A stretch of DNA of 64,000 nucleotides, taken from NCBI GenBank assembly GCA_943737045.1, contig CALSFV010000134.1, positions 62,001 to 126,000 of the forward strand. The letters are read 5' to 3'. Both the position numbers and the translations under genes were made by a program. The notes beneath the pieces were generated by a model. That model saw nothing but the letters and a program-made list of their open reading frames with translations. It was not told where the DNA came from and made no database searches. Below are positions 54,201-63,787 of the stretch, piece after piece. The stretch's first letter is position 1. Each line of letters begins with the position of its first letter. This stretch comes from Parapristionchus giblindavisi. Its lineage: Eukaryota > Nematoda > Chromadorea > Rhabditida > Diplogasteridae.

Positions 54201-57200
54201 ATAAAACTAAATTCGAATTAATTCTACTCAGAGCCGGAACAGGAGCCGTTGTTTAGGGAAATTAATATTTTTCCCTAAATGACGGCTCCTATTCCGTCTC
54301 TGAACGTAGAATAAATTCGAATTTAGTTTTATTCATTTTATTTTATTATTTTAATTATATCTTTGCTGTATTTTCACTTGGGAATCAATGTTCATCGCCT
54401 TACTTACCTCCTGTACTGTTCTGTTGGTGTTTTGTGTCATAATTCGGAGTTCAGTTCGAATATTTCATCGTTAATTAATTTTGAGCGTTCAGCCATGCGA
54501 GAAGACGTTCAGACGTATCGATGCAAAGGCGCGGGCGGTCGGAGAAGAGGTAGCATCGATTTATTGTCGTATTTATCGATTATATTCGATTGGATTCATC
54601 ACTAATTATCATAATCATTGTATTCGTCCATGTATTGTACTAATTTCCTCGTTCTTGTTGTAGATCATAGGGAAGGTGTCGTAGGATAGGATAATCTATG
54701 CATCCACTCAATATTTATTGAAATAGCAAGTAGAATTTGTTGTCGGACAGCAAATTCGACTCTTTTTCTCGGGAATGCATGTTGGTCACAAAATGAGCTC
54801 ATTTTGCTGTCAGACAACAAACTCTGTCCATTTTGTTGTCAAACCATATTCATTTTTTGGTCAACATTTTCCACAATTTTTGTTGTCAGACAAGATTATT
54901 TCCATGTTTTGTTGTCACTAGATTCGTTGACTGCAAAATTTACTATTTTTGTTGTCTGCCTACAAAATAGTCACTAATTGTTACCATATTTATTTATTTA
55001 TTGCATTGACAACAATCGTTATACTTTTTGATGTCTGACAACATACTTCTCCGATAAATTGGTCAATCGATAGTCGTTGTCACACACTAGCAAAAAGAAC
55101 AAGTTTGCCACAATTTATTGTTCAGAGAGTCCTATATGAGAGGAATCGCGAGAAAATCGACCGTTTCGGAGGGTCCGCGGCGGTAGAAATTTCGACCCCC
55201 TGAAAAATTCAGATTAAGTACTTTGAACGATGCTCTATCGAACTGCGTTTTCCGAATTTGCATATCTGCTCTCATTTTCGAGTTACGGTAGGTCAAAGTT
55301 GGCAGGTACGGTATTTTTGGCTCGAGTGTGCGTCAGAAAAATGATCAGAACTCCATTCAAAATAATGATAGAAACTTTTCCAAAAAAAGCATCGAAAGAG
55401 GAGATCTTGGGCAACATTTCCCTGTTGATGACGTCATTTTTCGACCATGCGCCGGTGCGGGGCGGTCGGTTTTATGAAAAAGTGACGTAACTTTCCTAAT
55501 CGGAAAAAGTGCACTTTTCTTCTATGCGCGTTTTGTTGCACCCATATGTGTCTAAAAATGACCCAAGTTTCAGAGGATTTGAGAAATGCAAAAAAAAATG
55601 GCGTTGATTTTAGTAACGCGACCTCGGACCTGTCAAAGGAAAGCACGGCTTATTCCTTTATCAAGAAGCAGCAAAGTCGTTTAAATGACTCAAAAACATC
55701 CGAAAATACATTACGAGCTCAAAATACACATATATGACAGTTATTTGAAACACAAAATCACCGAGTTTCGAAAAATTTGAAAAAAACCATATTTTGCTTT
55801 TCCACGTGAAAAAACCGTTTCAGTAATGTTAATTAATCTTTATAATATTTCTTATAATGTTTTTGAACATTTATGTTTTTGGAAGTGAAGGCCTACCTGC
55901 TCTTAGAGCCGAGATATCCGCCATCGAGATTACACGCGCGTCCCCCAACTCACCCTTTGAGAAGAGATGTGTTGCCATAAAATGAACGTTTTCCAGCTCA
56001 GAATGACTCAAAACAACTTGTTTCATCATTCTTATCACGAAAAAAATACCTTGGAACACGATTTCTGTGTCTGTAAAAATCAGCAAAAGATTTGGATCGA
56101 ACCGGGGTTCGAACCCGCCCGTACTTCCTCGCTCTCGCTCTCTCTCTCTCTCTCTTCAAGGAATGATGAAGTACGGGCGGGTTCGAACCCCGGTTCGATC
56201 CAAATCTTTTGCTGATTTTTACAGACACAGAAATCGTGTTCCAAGGTATTTTTTTCGTGATAAGAATGATGAAACAAGTTGTTTTGAGTCATTCTGAGCT
56301 GGAAAACGTTCATTTTATGGCAACACATCTCTTCTCAAAGGGTGAGTTGGGGGACGCGCGTGTAATCTCGATGGCGGATATCTCGGCTCTAAGAGCAGGT
56401 AGGCCTTCACTTCCAAAAACATAAATGTTCAAAAACATTATAAGAAATATTATAAAGATTAATTAACATTACTGAAACGGTTTTTTCACGTGGAAAAGCA
56501 AAATATGGTTTTTTTCAAATTTTTCGAAACTCGGTGATTTTGTGTTTCAAATAACTGTCATATATGTGTATTTTGAGCTCGTAATGTATTTTCGGATGTT
56601 TTTGAGTCATTTAAACGACTTTGCTGCTTCTTGATAAAGGAATAAGCCGTGCTTTCCTTTGACAGGTCCGAGGTCGCGTTACTAAAATCAACGCCATTTT
56701 TTTTGCATTTCTCAAATCCTCTGAAACTTGGGTCATTTTTAGACACATATGGGTGCAACAAAACGCGCATAGAAGAAAAGTGCACTTTTTCCGATTAGGA
56801 AAGTTACGTCACTTTTTCATAAAACCGACCGCCCCGCACCGGCGCATGGTCGAAAAATGACGTCATCAACAGGGAAATGTTGCCCAAGATCTCCTCTTTC
56901 GATGCTTTTTTTGGAAAAGTTTCTATCATTATTTTGAATGGAGTTCTGATCATTTTTCTGACGCACACTCGAGCCAAAAATACCGTACCTGCCAACTTTG
57001 ACCTACCGTAACTCGAAAATGAGAGCAGATATGCAAATTCGGAAAACGCAGTTCGATAGAGCATCGTTCAAAGTACTTAATCTGAATTTTTCAGGGGGTC
57101 GAAATTTCTACCGCCGGGGGGTGGTCGAACCTCTGGCGATTCCTCTCATATATTAAATAACAAATTCATACCCTGATTTCTCCTAGATCGACATGACTAT

Positions 57201-57575
57201 CTTCATTATCATCATCTTCTTCATCTTCATCAACATTCTTCACAATCACTTCATCCTTCTTCTTCTTCTTTTTCTTCTCTACAGTATTCTTTTCATTCTC
57301 TTCAATATCATATATATGATGTAGAGTAGTATCAGTTGTCTTCTTTACTTTCCTTCCTCTTTTATCAACAGTAGCAACACGAGTGAATCGTGTATCAGTT
57401 AAAGCACCACCAAAACGATCATCTAATACTACCTAGAATCAATCAATAATCATCTACTACTATCTAATTATATTATCTTTACCTTTCTTTCCTTTCTCTT
57501 AAGTCCTCCAAACTTTGGATCACTTTTAACATGTTTAAATCGAGGATCAGACAATCCTTTATCATTCTTACCCAT
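42780..57575 (-). CDS. ESF1: ESF1, nucleolar pre-rRNA processing factor
   Basis: Required for 18S rRNA maturation in the nucleolus. ATG 57575 starts [16 protein letters not shown]. The second exon (to 57167) has [15 protein letters not shown] and a Lys/Asp/Glu-rich stretch. The N-terminal acidic exon 50250-50131 reads [15 protein letters not shown]. Then come [13 protein letters not shown] (49978-50055), [14 protein letters not shown] (49830-49910) and [17 protein letters not shown] plus PDDMTFD (49370-49484). After a 5.7-kb intron follow a linker with [17 protein letters not shown], and the C-terminal NUC153-type block [16 protein letters not shown]. The last exon ends [13 protein letters not shown] at 42780. 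Exons are short and in phase. Two introns, about 43589-49264 and 50251-57166, are packed with foldbacks. Confidence 0.93.
44776..44845 (+). other. tRNA-like segment in arm of foldback A
   Basis: Contains an A-box-like TGGTGTAGTGGTAA and a B-box-like GGTTCGAATACAC at tRNA spacing, with a partial T-stem GGGTG/CACCT. A mirrored copy is in the other arm at about 46872-46940. The anticodon arm does not fold convincingly, so it is tRNA-derived at most. Confidence 0.5.
44850..46408. mobile_element. AACACTATCT foldback (type C), copy 2
   Basis: Left end AACACTATCTGAGAGAATTC, right end TTCTAAGATAGCGTGTT. The arms match copies 1 and 3. The host sequence CTAT is repeated at the insertion point in foldback A. 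The centre holds a further nested element at 45456-45602. Confidence 0.85.
45456..45602. mobile_element. Small hairpin MITE nested in type C foldback
   Basis: Inverted ends GGGTGGCGAGAATGACTCTT and its complement, flanked by TA on both sides. The interior has CTCACCAGTT- and CTGCCAGGGG-type pairs, so it forms a nearly continuous stem. Confidence 0.8.
47646..47947. repeat. GC-rich repeat block CCGTGGGGTGCGCC inside foldback
   Basis: At least eight variants of CCGTGGGGTGCGCC or CCATGGGGCACGCC occur, in both orientations, bounded by the inverted pair CCGGTATTTTTTGTC and GACAAAAAATACCGG. It resembles in style, but not in sequence, the block at 3057-3400. Confidence 0.75.
48575..48645 (-). other. 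tRNA-like segment, degenerate
   Basis: On the minus strand it reads TTAGCTAAGTTAGCGACCCG followed by a perfect B-box-like GGTTCGAATCC and CCTCCCGACG, like the 3' half of a tRNA gene. The 5' half and a closed acceptor stem are not convincing. Confidence 0.5.
50269..51194. mobile_element. Tc1/mariner-like foldback, CAGTAGCGGCC ends
   Basis: Ends CAGTAGCGGCCAAAAGTATT and its complement, flanked by TA on both sides, the hallmark of Tc1/mariner. The arms continue with GGGCGAATAC, ATGTCATAACTTTG and GGCCGAGTATGA blocks. A shorter relative is at 61735-61983. The right end runs into a long AT microsatellite. Confidence 0.9.
51195..51292. repeat. AT dinucleotide microsatellite
   Basis: About 45 TA repeats, interrupted near the end by ACATATACAGT. 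It begins right at the end of the mariner-like element, whose TA target may have seeded it. Confidence 0.95.
51350..51770. other. Flank of the mariner remnant, nothing further recognised
   Basis: ESF1 intron sequence; may include the transposon end downstream of the pseudogene, but I cannot locate its terminal repeat. Confidence 0.3.
51771..52570 (-). pseudogene. Decayed Tc1/mariner-family transposase
   Basis: The C-terminal 174-codon frame contains [20 protein letters not shown], which resembles the first catalytic Asp block (DE, followed by FTIEQ and N.QN) of nematode mariner-like transposases. It ends with [19 protein letters not shown], like the family C-terminus. Upstream, separated by stops and frame changes, [20 protein letters not shown] resembles the N-terminal helix-turn-helix. 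The middle part with the second catalytic Asp is missing or unrecognisable. It is non-functional as it stands and lies in an ESF1 intron. Confidence 0.65.
52776..55135. mobile_element. Large foldback with TTGTTGTC subterminal repeats (type G)
   Basis: Ends AGGACTCTCTGAACAATA and its complement. The left arm is interrupted by another element (52983-53578). The arms contain many copies of TTGTTGTCTGACA-like words in both orientations. The inner palindrome around 53928-54605 is almost perfect, so identical open frames appear on opposite strands; these are not genes. Confidence 0.85.
52983..53578. mobile_element. Element nested in type G foldback
   Basis: Ends GACTACAG...ATCTCACGGACGGGAC and GTCCCGTCCGTGATCTGTAGTC in inverted orientation. 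The interior shows no coding potential. It interrupts only the left arm of the host foldback. Confidence 0.75.
55133..57150. mobile_element. 2-kb near-perfect palindrome (type F) in ESF1 intron
   Basis: Arms of about 1 kb each run from ATGAGAGGAATCGC at 55136 to GCGATTCCTCTCAT at 57147, with almost identical sequence. The centre (56126-56170) is a CT-rich spacer. The arms next to the centre carry a T-arm-like GGGTTCGAACCCCGG. The same open frames appear on both strands (55230-55490 and 57064-56804, for example) purely because of the symmetry. Confidence 0.95.
56085..56208. other. tRNA-like T-arm pair at palindrome centre
   Basis: GTACGGGCGGGTTCGAACCC followed by CGGTTCGATCC occurs once on each strand at 56090-56120 and 56172-56203. 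The CGGG/CCCG stem with TTCGAAC loop is a good T-arm and contains a B box. No cloverleaf can be completed. Confidence 0.5.
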
Positions 57576-57859
57576 TATAACCTGGATACAATATTGACCT
57601 ATTAATCAATAATGTGTCAATAGATATTGATTAGTGTTACTGAACACATATTAATGATATATATTGAGTTTTTCTAGAATCTTCTTTATCTCTTAACAGC
57701 CTTTACATCTTTCCCACAAAAAAAAAAACTAAAACAAATGATGCATATATATTATATTAACTATGAAGAAGATGAACAACAAGATGACCATTATCTATTG
57801 AATTAAAGATTAACAATGATAATAAAGAAAGAAGATAAAATAAAGAGTTGGATATATGA

Positions 57860-60800
57860 TTATTTAACATGAACATTTGTAAGAGTAGGTGCAGTCATCT
57901 TAGTTACTCCTCCTACTAATAGAGGTGATCCTTTCCATGATGCATATCCTTCTGATGATACTTTCAGATCTTCTGCTACTGTCTCCCATATCTATAATCA
58001 ATCAATATGATCTATCATCTATACCGTAATCCTTACCTTCTTCTTAGGATTCAATTGAACATCAGGTCTATGTTCATAAGGTGGACACAATACGGGTGTT
58101 CCAGGTGTACTTCCACTATCAACTTCCATTACTTCTACCTGATAGATAGATCATAAAACACACTATTCGAAAATCAACATAGGTGCGGTATCGATGAAAA
58201 ATAGATTTTTCTGCTTTATGTGTGATAATTACAGGCATAGGTGGGCACGCTGGAGGAAAGGCTGTGCGCAAACCGGGGAAGGGGGATGCAAGGCTGTGCG
58301 CATTTCAATTTTTTGACGAATTCGACTGGAATTTTTCCAATTCTTGCGAGGCAAGGCTATGCGCAAGGCCCATATAGGAAAGCAAGGCTATGCGCAAAAA
58401 TTTTTCGTTTTCGCGCGCCCACCTATGATTACAGGCTCCATGAGTGTAGTTCACTGGTACTTGGAAATTCCTTCCAATTGAAAATTCGCTTCAGGAAGTG
58501 ACCACACAACGGTTTGGCGCCTTTTCCTAAAAAGTTTATTTCGAATCCAATCGATTCGGGAGTGGCCGCTATCGACCCCTTGGCTAATTCTAAGAAACTA
58601 TTGTCAAGGAGAGTTTTTCGATCAACGGTCAACGAAGGCTGGAATTCGGGAATTTTCGAAATAATTTTCACATTAAATTAATTCTCACTATTTTCCCATG
58701 GCGAATATAAATTTTTTATTTGCTCAATAACTTCTACATGTGATAACACACCTTCAGATTAAAAATCATAATTTAAAAAAAAAAGGTAATTATGGCGAAC
58801 GAATCATTTTATAACGAAAGTCGTGAATTATGGTGTGCTCCTACAGTAATCCCTATTCGGTTAATTTTGTTTTTCGCTAGTTTTGAGCATATTTTTAGCG
58901 GTTTTCTTTACAATGTTAGGCGTATATGATTATTCTGCACCATCGGAGTGCAGCTGCACGGCATATGTGATGACCACATTACTGATCGTACTTGTACTGC
59001 ACGTGTACTGTAATTTACGTGCTTTCTGTTATTCTCTGATCAGTCTATAAAACCGACAAGAAAGAGCACAGAACGGCATGAGTATGGTAACTACGCCGCA
59101 AGCTGGCTCGTTTACGAAAGTGAATAACATTTACAGTACAAGTGCGATCAGCAATGTGGTCATCATATATACCGTGCAGCTGTACTCCGATGGTGCAGAA
59201 TAATCATATACGTCTAACATTGTAAAGAAAACCGCTGAAAATATGCTCAAAACTAGCGAAAAACAAAATTAAACGAATAGAGATTACTGTAGGAGCACAC
59301 CATAATTCACGACTTTCGTTATAAAATGATTCGTTCGCCATAATTACCTTTTTTTTTAAATTATGATTTTTAAACTGAAGGTGTGTTATCACATGTAGAA
59401 GTTATTGAGCAAATAAAAAAATTATATTCGCCATGGGAAAATAGTGAGAATTAATTTAATGTGAAAATTATTTCGAAAATTCCCGAATTCCAGCCTTCGT
59501 TGACCGTTGATCGAAAAACTCTCCTTGACAATAGTTTCTTAGAATTAGCCAAGGGGTCGATAGCGGCCACTCCCGAATCGATTGGATTCGAAATAAACTT
59601 TTTTAGGAAAAGGCGCCAAACCGTTGTGTGGTCACTTCCTGAAGCGAATTTTCAATTGGAAGGAATTTCCAAGTACCAGTGAACTACATTCATGGAGCCT
59701 GTAATTATCACACACAAAACAGAAAAATTTATTTTCATCGATACCAAAAAATATCCGAGTTTGTTAAATTCTCTCAGATAGTGTTTTATAACATATTATC
59801 ATCTATATATTATAGTATTTAATACCTTATCAGGGGAACTAGCACACATAACCATAGCTCTTGATTCAATTCCTCTCATCTTAGCTGCTTTTAGATTACA
59901 TAGAACAACTACAAGACGATTCTGCATCTACAATTCAAAACTTCACATATTGTTATTCACCAAATGTTATGTCGTGTTAATTTTCGAGAAAAAAAAGGCA
60001 AAAGGATGTTAAGTTTGTCCTCTTGTAAATAGCTTTGTAAAAAGCAAATATCTCGGACTAGGTAGAGACTTGAAACTTGGCTTTGGGCTAAAAACCGTGA
60101 AAAAAAACTTATAAACGAAGTATCAAGTCTCTAGCTCTACTAACAAGGGAAGCACCCGTTGCGACGGAAACGATTCTGAAAGGGACCCATATGGGTTGTT
60201 TGGGTTGAGGGGGGGGGGGGGGGAGGGCCGACAAATCTGTTTTCAAAAGCTGCACCGCGGATCTACTAATCGATAATTTCGATTATTGATTATCCTCCAC
60301 CCTCCGGTCCCCCCCCTCTCAACACTAACTACCCATATGGGTCCCTTACAGAATTGGTTCCGTCGCAACTGGTGCTTCCCTTGTAAGAACGGAGATATTT
60401 GCTTTTTACATTTATGATCGAGTTTTTCCGGGAAATCATTCACGATTTTTAACCCAAAAACCAAGTTTCAAGTATCTAACTAGTCAGGGAACCGAGATAT
60501 TTGTTTTTTTCTACAATGCTATTTACAAGAGGACAAAATCAACACCCTTTTGCTTTATCCGAGTGCTACTTCCGGAAAATTAACACCACATTAGTTTAGT
60601 TTATGTAATTTAACTGTTTGATGGTTTTCCTTTCAGAATAAACATTCTCTTGCTTCATCTATTTTTATTGAAAGAAATGATACAATCCATATATTTATTA
60701 TGTCATATATTGATTATAGAATCTTCATATGATCAGGAGATCAAAAGATATACTAGAGTATTAGAGTATTGAATATATATTACTTACTTGATCAATAGGA

Positions 60801-63785
60801 ACATGTCTAACTAATCCAGATACAACAGTTCTAGGAGTATCTTCTCCTACATCTATCTGTTCAACATACAATGCATCTGCATCTGGATGTTTCTCACACT
60901 TAAATATAATCAATGACTCCCTCACTCAATCAATAATACTAATAATGAATACCTTGATAATTCTTCCAACTCTAAGATCAAGTCTTCCAATATCAATGAT
61001 ATCATCTCCTCCTTTAGTTCCTCCCTTATCTCCATTATCATTACCACTCTTCTTCTTAGGTGCCTATACAGAAATCATAATAAAGATATATCAAAATATA
61101 TCCAAACCTTCTCTTTCTTTTCATTATTGGTAGAAGGGACTACTTTCTCATTAGATGATACATTTGAAGTAGAAGGAGGAGGAGTACAAGTACCATTCAC
61201 TTTTGAACTTTCCTTCTTTGGTATACTAATCTGAGGTACTGAAATCGATTAATTAACACCCATTACTTCATTTTTGAAACTAACTTCCAGCGGCAACTTC
61301 AAATTGAACTAATTTCTTGACGAGTACTTCAATATCCTTCTCCAATTGAACATTTTCACTTTCTAGAGATGATAACTTTGATGATACGAATGCATTACGA
61401 GCCTAATAGAGATAGAGATAGAGATGGATAGATAGAAATAGATCAATTGTATTATACCTGTTCAAACTTGGCATTGACAGTTGATAGAAGTGATCTAATC
61501 TGATTTTGATTCTTAGCCAATTGAGGAAAATGACGAGAAGCCATTGATGATGATGATTCCTTATGAGATTTAGATGATTCTGAAAGAGACAAAGGACATA
61601 CATGTATAGACATATAAAGATATAAGGGGATATGATTAGTCGATGAATAATGAATACGAACACGATAACGACATATACGATATATCAATGATATGAAGAA
61701 ATAAGATGAATAAGATGAATTAAAAGAGAATATACAGTAGCGGCCAAAAGTATCCGACAAAAACTTTACAATGAAAAAAAAACTAGACTTTTGACTCAGA
61801 TGAGCATGTTTTGGTAGGTTTAAGGCACATTATTAACTAAAATTTTTATTTTTCTTTAAAATTTGGATTTTATGTGCATGCAAACCTATACTAGTACATC
61901 TGTTAATATTATTAATTTAATTGCTTATCTGAGTCAAAAGTTATGGCATTGTAACGTTTTCGCGAATACTTTTGGCCGCTACTGTAAAGGTAAATACGAG
62001 AATATCTAATAAGGTATAGTTTAAATTGAATTTTAAAATTGAGATTAACAAGGGAATGGTCTGAAGACACATATCCCGATCTTCACGAAACTTTAAGGGC
62101 ATACTAATTAGAACACTCTGATTTCAAATCCGTTAAAAAAAAATATTTCAATAAAAACCTGCACATTATTTTTTCGAAGCGAGATAGATTTTTCACTGGC
62201 TACATAACATCGTTTAACGCTGTCTTCAGAACGGTATTGGTGGCCGAGTGGTTTAGGGCGCGGAATAGCATTTTATGGGAGGAGCAGGTTCGACTCCCAC
62301 CTGACGTATATCTTTTGCTATTTTTTACAAAATGTTGTATTGTGGTCTTCAAAAAAATAATGTGCAGGTTTTTAAAAAGGATTTGAAATCAGCGTGTTCT
62401 AATTACTATGCCCTCAAAGTTTCGTGAAGATCGGGATATGTGTCTTCAGACCATTCCCTTGTAAGAACAGAATGGAAGAATTTAATATTTAAAAAAAGAA
62501 AGATGAGAAATAATAAATGAGGTAGGAGGTGATGAGATAGATTCATCCTCTTCATCATCGATATCCTACAAACAACAACAACTACTCTCACAATAACCCC
62601 ATATCATTAATATCATTAACTCACTTTTATCTATCTTCTCATTAGGTTTATTGTTCTTTCCTCCTTTATTAGTTGATTGAGTTGATGTATTTGATGAAGA
62701 CTAGAAACATACCATACTTCATTCATAGTAAATACTATCATATTCCGTCTTATCTATTATAATAATAATATAAACCAACCCCTCCAAACTTGGCCTTCCA
62801 TTGTTCAACCTTTGCCTTCTCCATTTTGACAAAGAGTGGTTTAGGCTGAGATGAATGAATGAATGAATATGATCATTGATGAATAAATGAATGAATACCT
62901 GTCCAATAGTATGTCCTTTCCTGAGATAACAAATGACTTTATTACTGAATGCAGGTAATTCTTCCATTCCACATTGAATACGAATACGATGAGACATCTA
63001 GAGTACATCAAATACTCTATCTATATACAATTGAATAATGATACCTCGGGCATAATGGGATGAAGAGTGAGAGAAAGAAGATACGATACATTACACACAA
63101 TACCGATTACAGTACCTGCTCTCTTCCTATTTATATACATATTATTGATTACAAAGTATTATTATTTGTAATATGACATACTTTTGTTCATCATCTCCTT
63201 TAATAGCAACCCATGGTTGTTGTACTTGCATGTATTGATTAGCACGACGAGATAATGATAGAACTGATCGAACTCCATCCTAAATCAATATCCATCATAT
63301 TCTCATCCTTTTCAATCAAGACATACACCGTGTGGAACACAACGGTGTACGCAGAGACGTTTACTGTTCATCCCAAGGCACATACCATATCCATAGGTCG
63401 AAAAGTATGTTGCAAAGCACCAAGCCTGACCGGATTTTGAGCCAAAATTTCCCAAAAATCGAAAAACCTGACCGGATTTTGAGCCAAATTTGCCAAAACC
63501 CGAAAACCCTGACCTGATTTTGAAAACCGGCAACCTAGCTATTCGACCTATGACCATATCACTGTGTCATCTAAAGGTCCTCTCTCACCCATGGCGAATA
63601 CCATGGGATTGAGAGGGAGTATGTCAAGACCACTCCAATCTCATTTCATTTATTACAAATATAAGAAGAACAAGTAACCTTGAGTTTAACACCTTCCATA
63701 TTCTTTTCCCATTCTCCTAATTCCTCTTGTAGATCAACAAGGAAATCGATATCATCGTCAGTTAGATTCATCTCAGGAATAACAC
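57860..63785 (-). CDS. Methionyl-tRNA synthetase C-terminal part with EMAPII domain (5' partial)
   Basis: Cytosolic enzyme charging tRNA-Met. The first visible exon (63785-63677) reads [18 protein letters not shown]. The anticodon-binding region follows with [21 protein letters not shown] and [16 protein letters not shown], then [13 protein letters not shown] and [22 protein letters not shown] Ser/Lys linker is spliced in phase (codon split A|AA) across the 62624-61581 intron to a coiled coil and an EMAPII/tRNA-binding domain: [75 protein letters not shown] and IWETVAEDL, stop at 57860. The catalytic Rossmann domain lies beyond the window. The alternative is a separate AIMP1-like gene starting at ATG 61544. 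Confidence 0.88.
58162..59788. mobile_element. AACACTATCT foldback (type C), copy 3
   Basis: Left end AAAACACACTATTCG (degraded), right end AATTCTCTCAGATAGTGTTTT. Same arms as copies 1 and 2. The left arm contains an inserted MITE at 58231-58428. It lies in the EMAPII part of the MetRS gene. Confidence 0.85.
58231..58428. mobile_element. CATAGGTGGGC MITE nested in type C foldback
   Basis: Starts CATAGGTGGGCACGCTGG and ends GCGCGCCCACCTATG. Both flanks are exactly ATTACAGG, and the uninterrupted sequence is seen in the other type C arms. Insertion after the foldback is therefore certain. Confidence 0.95.
59964..60593. mobile_element. TTA-flanked foldback (type K), copy 2
   Basis: Arms match 37342-38006: TTTGTCCTCTTGTAAAT, AAATATCTCGG and GACTTGAAACTTGG. 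TTA flanks both ends. Another foldback (60143-60384) sits in its middle. Located in a MetRS/EMAPII intron. Confidence 0.8.
60143..60384. mobile_element. CAAGGG foldback nested in type K
   Basis: Termini ACAAGGGAAGCACC and GGTGCTTCCCTTGT with TAA on both sides. The interior has GGGACCCATATGGG and its mirror, and a G run of 16 at about 60208. Confidence 0.85.
61735..61983. mobile_element. Short Tc1/mariner-like element, CAGTAGCGGCC ends
   Basis: CAGTAGCGGCCAAAAGTATC at the left and GAATACTTTTGGCCGCTACTG at the right differ only near the inner edge; TA flanks both. Non-coding, 249 bp, same family as 50269-51194. Lies in the MetRS linker intron. Confidence 0.9.
62048..62462. mobile_element. CAAGGG foldback with central tRNA-like segment
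   Basis: Termini ACAAGGGAATGGTCTG and CAGACCATTCCCTTGT with TAA on both sides. The arms share ACACATATCCCGATCTTCAC, TTTCAAATCC and CCTGCACATTATTTTT. The centre is the tRNA-like sequence at 62236-62312. Confidence 0.9.
62236..62312 (+). other. tRNA Ser/Leu-like segment in foldback centre
   Basis: Contains a perfect A box TGGCCGAGTGG and a perfect B box GGTTCGACTCC with 38-45 bp between them, and the CGAGTGGTTTAGGGCGCGGA region typical of Ser/Leu tRNAs. The acceptor and anticodon stems do not close convincingly. I read it as tRNA-derived rather than a working tRNA gene. Confidence 0.55.
63391..63552. mobile_element. CATAGGTCGAA MITE, copy 5, three internal units
   Basis: Starts CATAGGTCGAAAAGTATG and ends CTAGCTATTCGACCTATG. 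Both flanks are exactly ACCATATC. Three CCTGACC units. It lies in a MetRS intron. Confidence 0.95.
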
Positions 63786-63787
63786 CT

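Noticed and set aside
53928..54605. Two identical 80-codon frames on opposite strands
   Set aside because: Same reason: they are mirror images within foldback G.
55230..57064. Pairs of identical 70-86 codon frames on opposite strands
   Set aside because: They follow from the palindrome; there is no family resemblance and no codon bias.
57860..61544. Separate AIMP1 (p43) gene starting at ATG 61544
   Set aside because: The exon is open upstream of this ATG to a good acceptor, and its phase matches the MetRS linker exon, so one gene is simpler. Kept as an alternative.
62236..62312. Functional tRNA-Ser or tRNA-Leu gene
   Set aside because: A and B boxes are good, but acceptor and anticodon stems do not close, and it sits at the centre of a foldback.
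62509..62573. Coding exon reading [14 protein letters not shown] on the minus strand
   Set aside because: Out of phase with the preceding MetRS exon (gives a stop at once) and has no donor before the element at 62462. It may be intronic or an alternative terminal exon.
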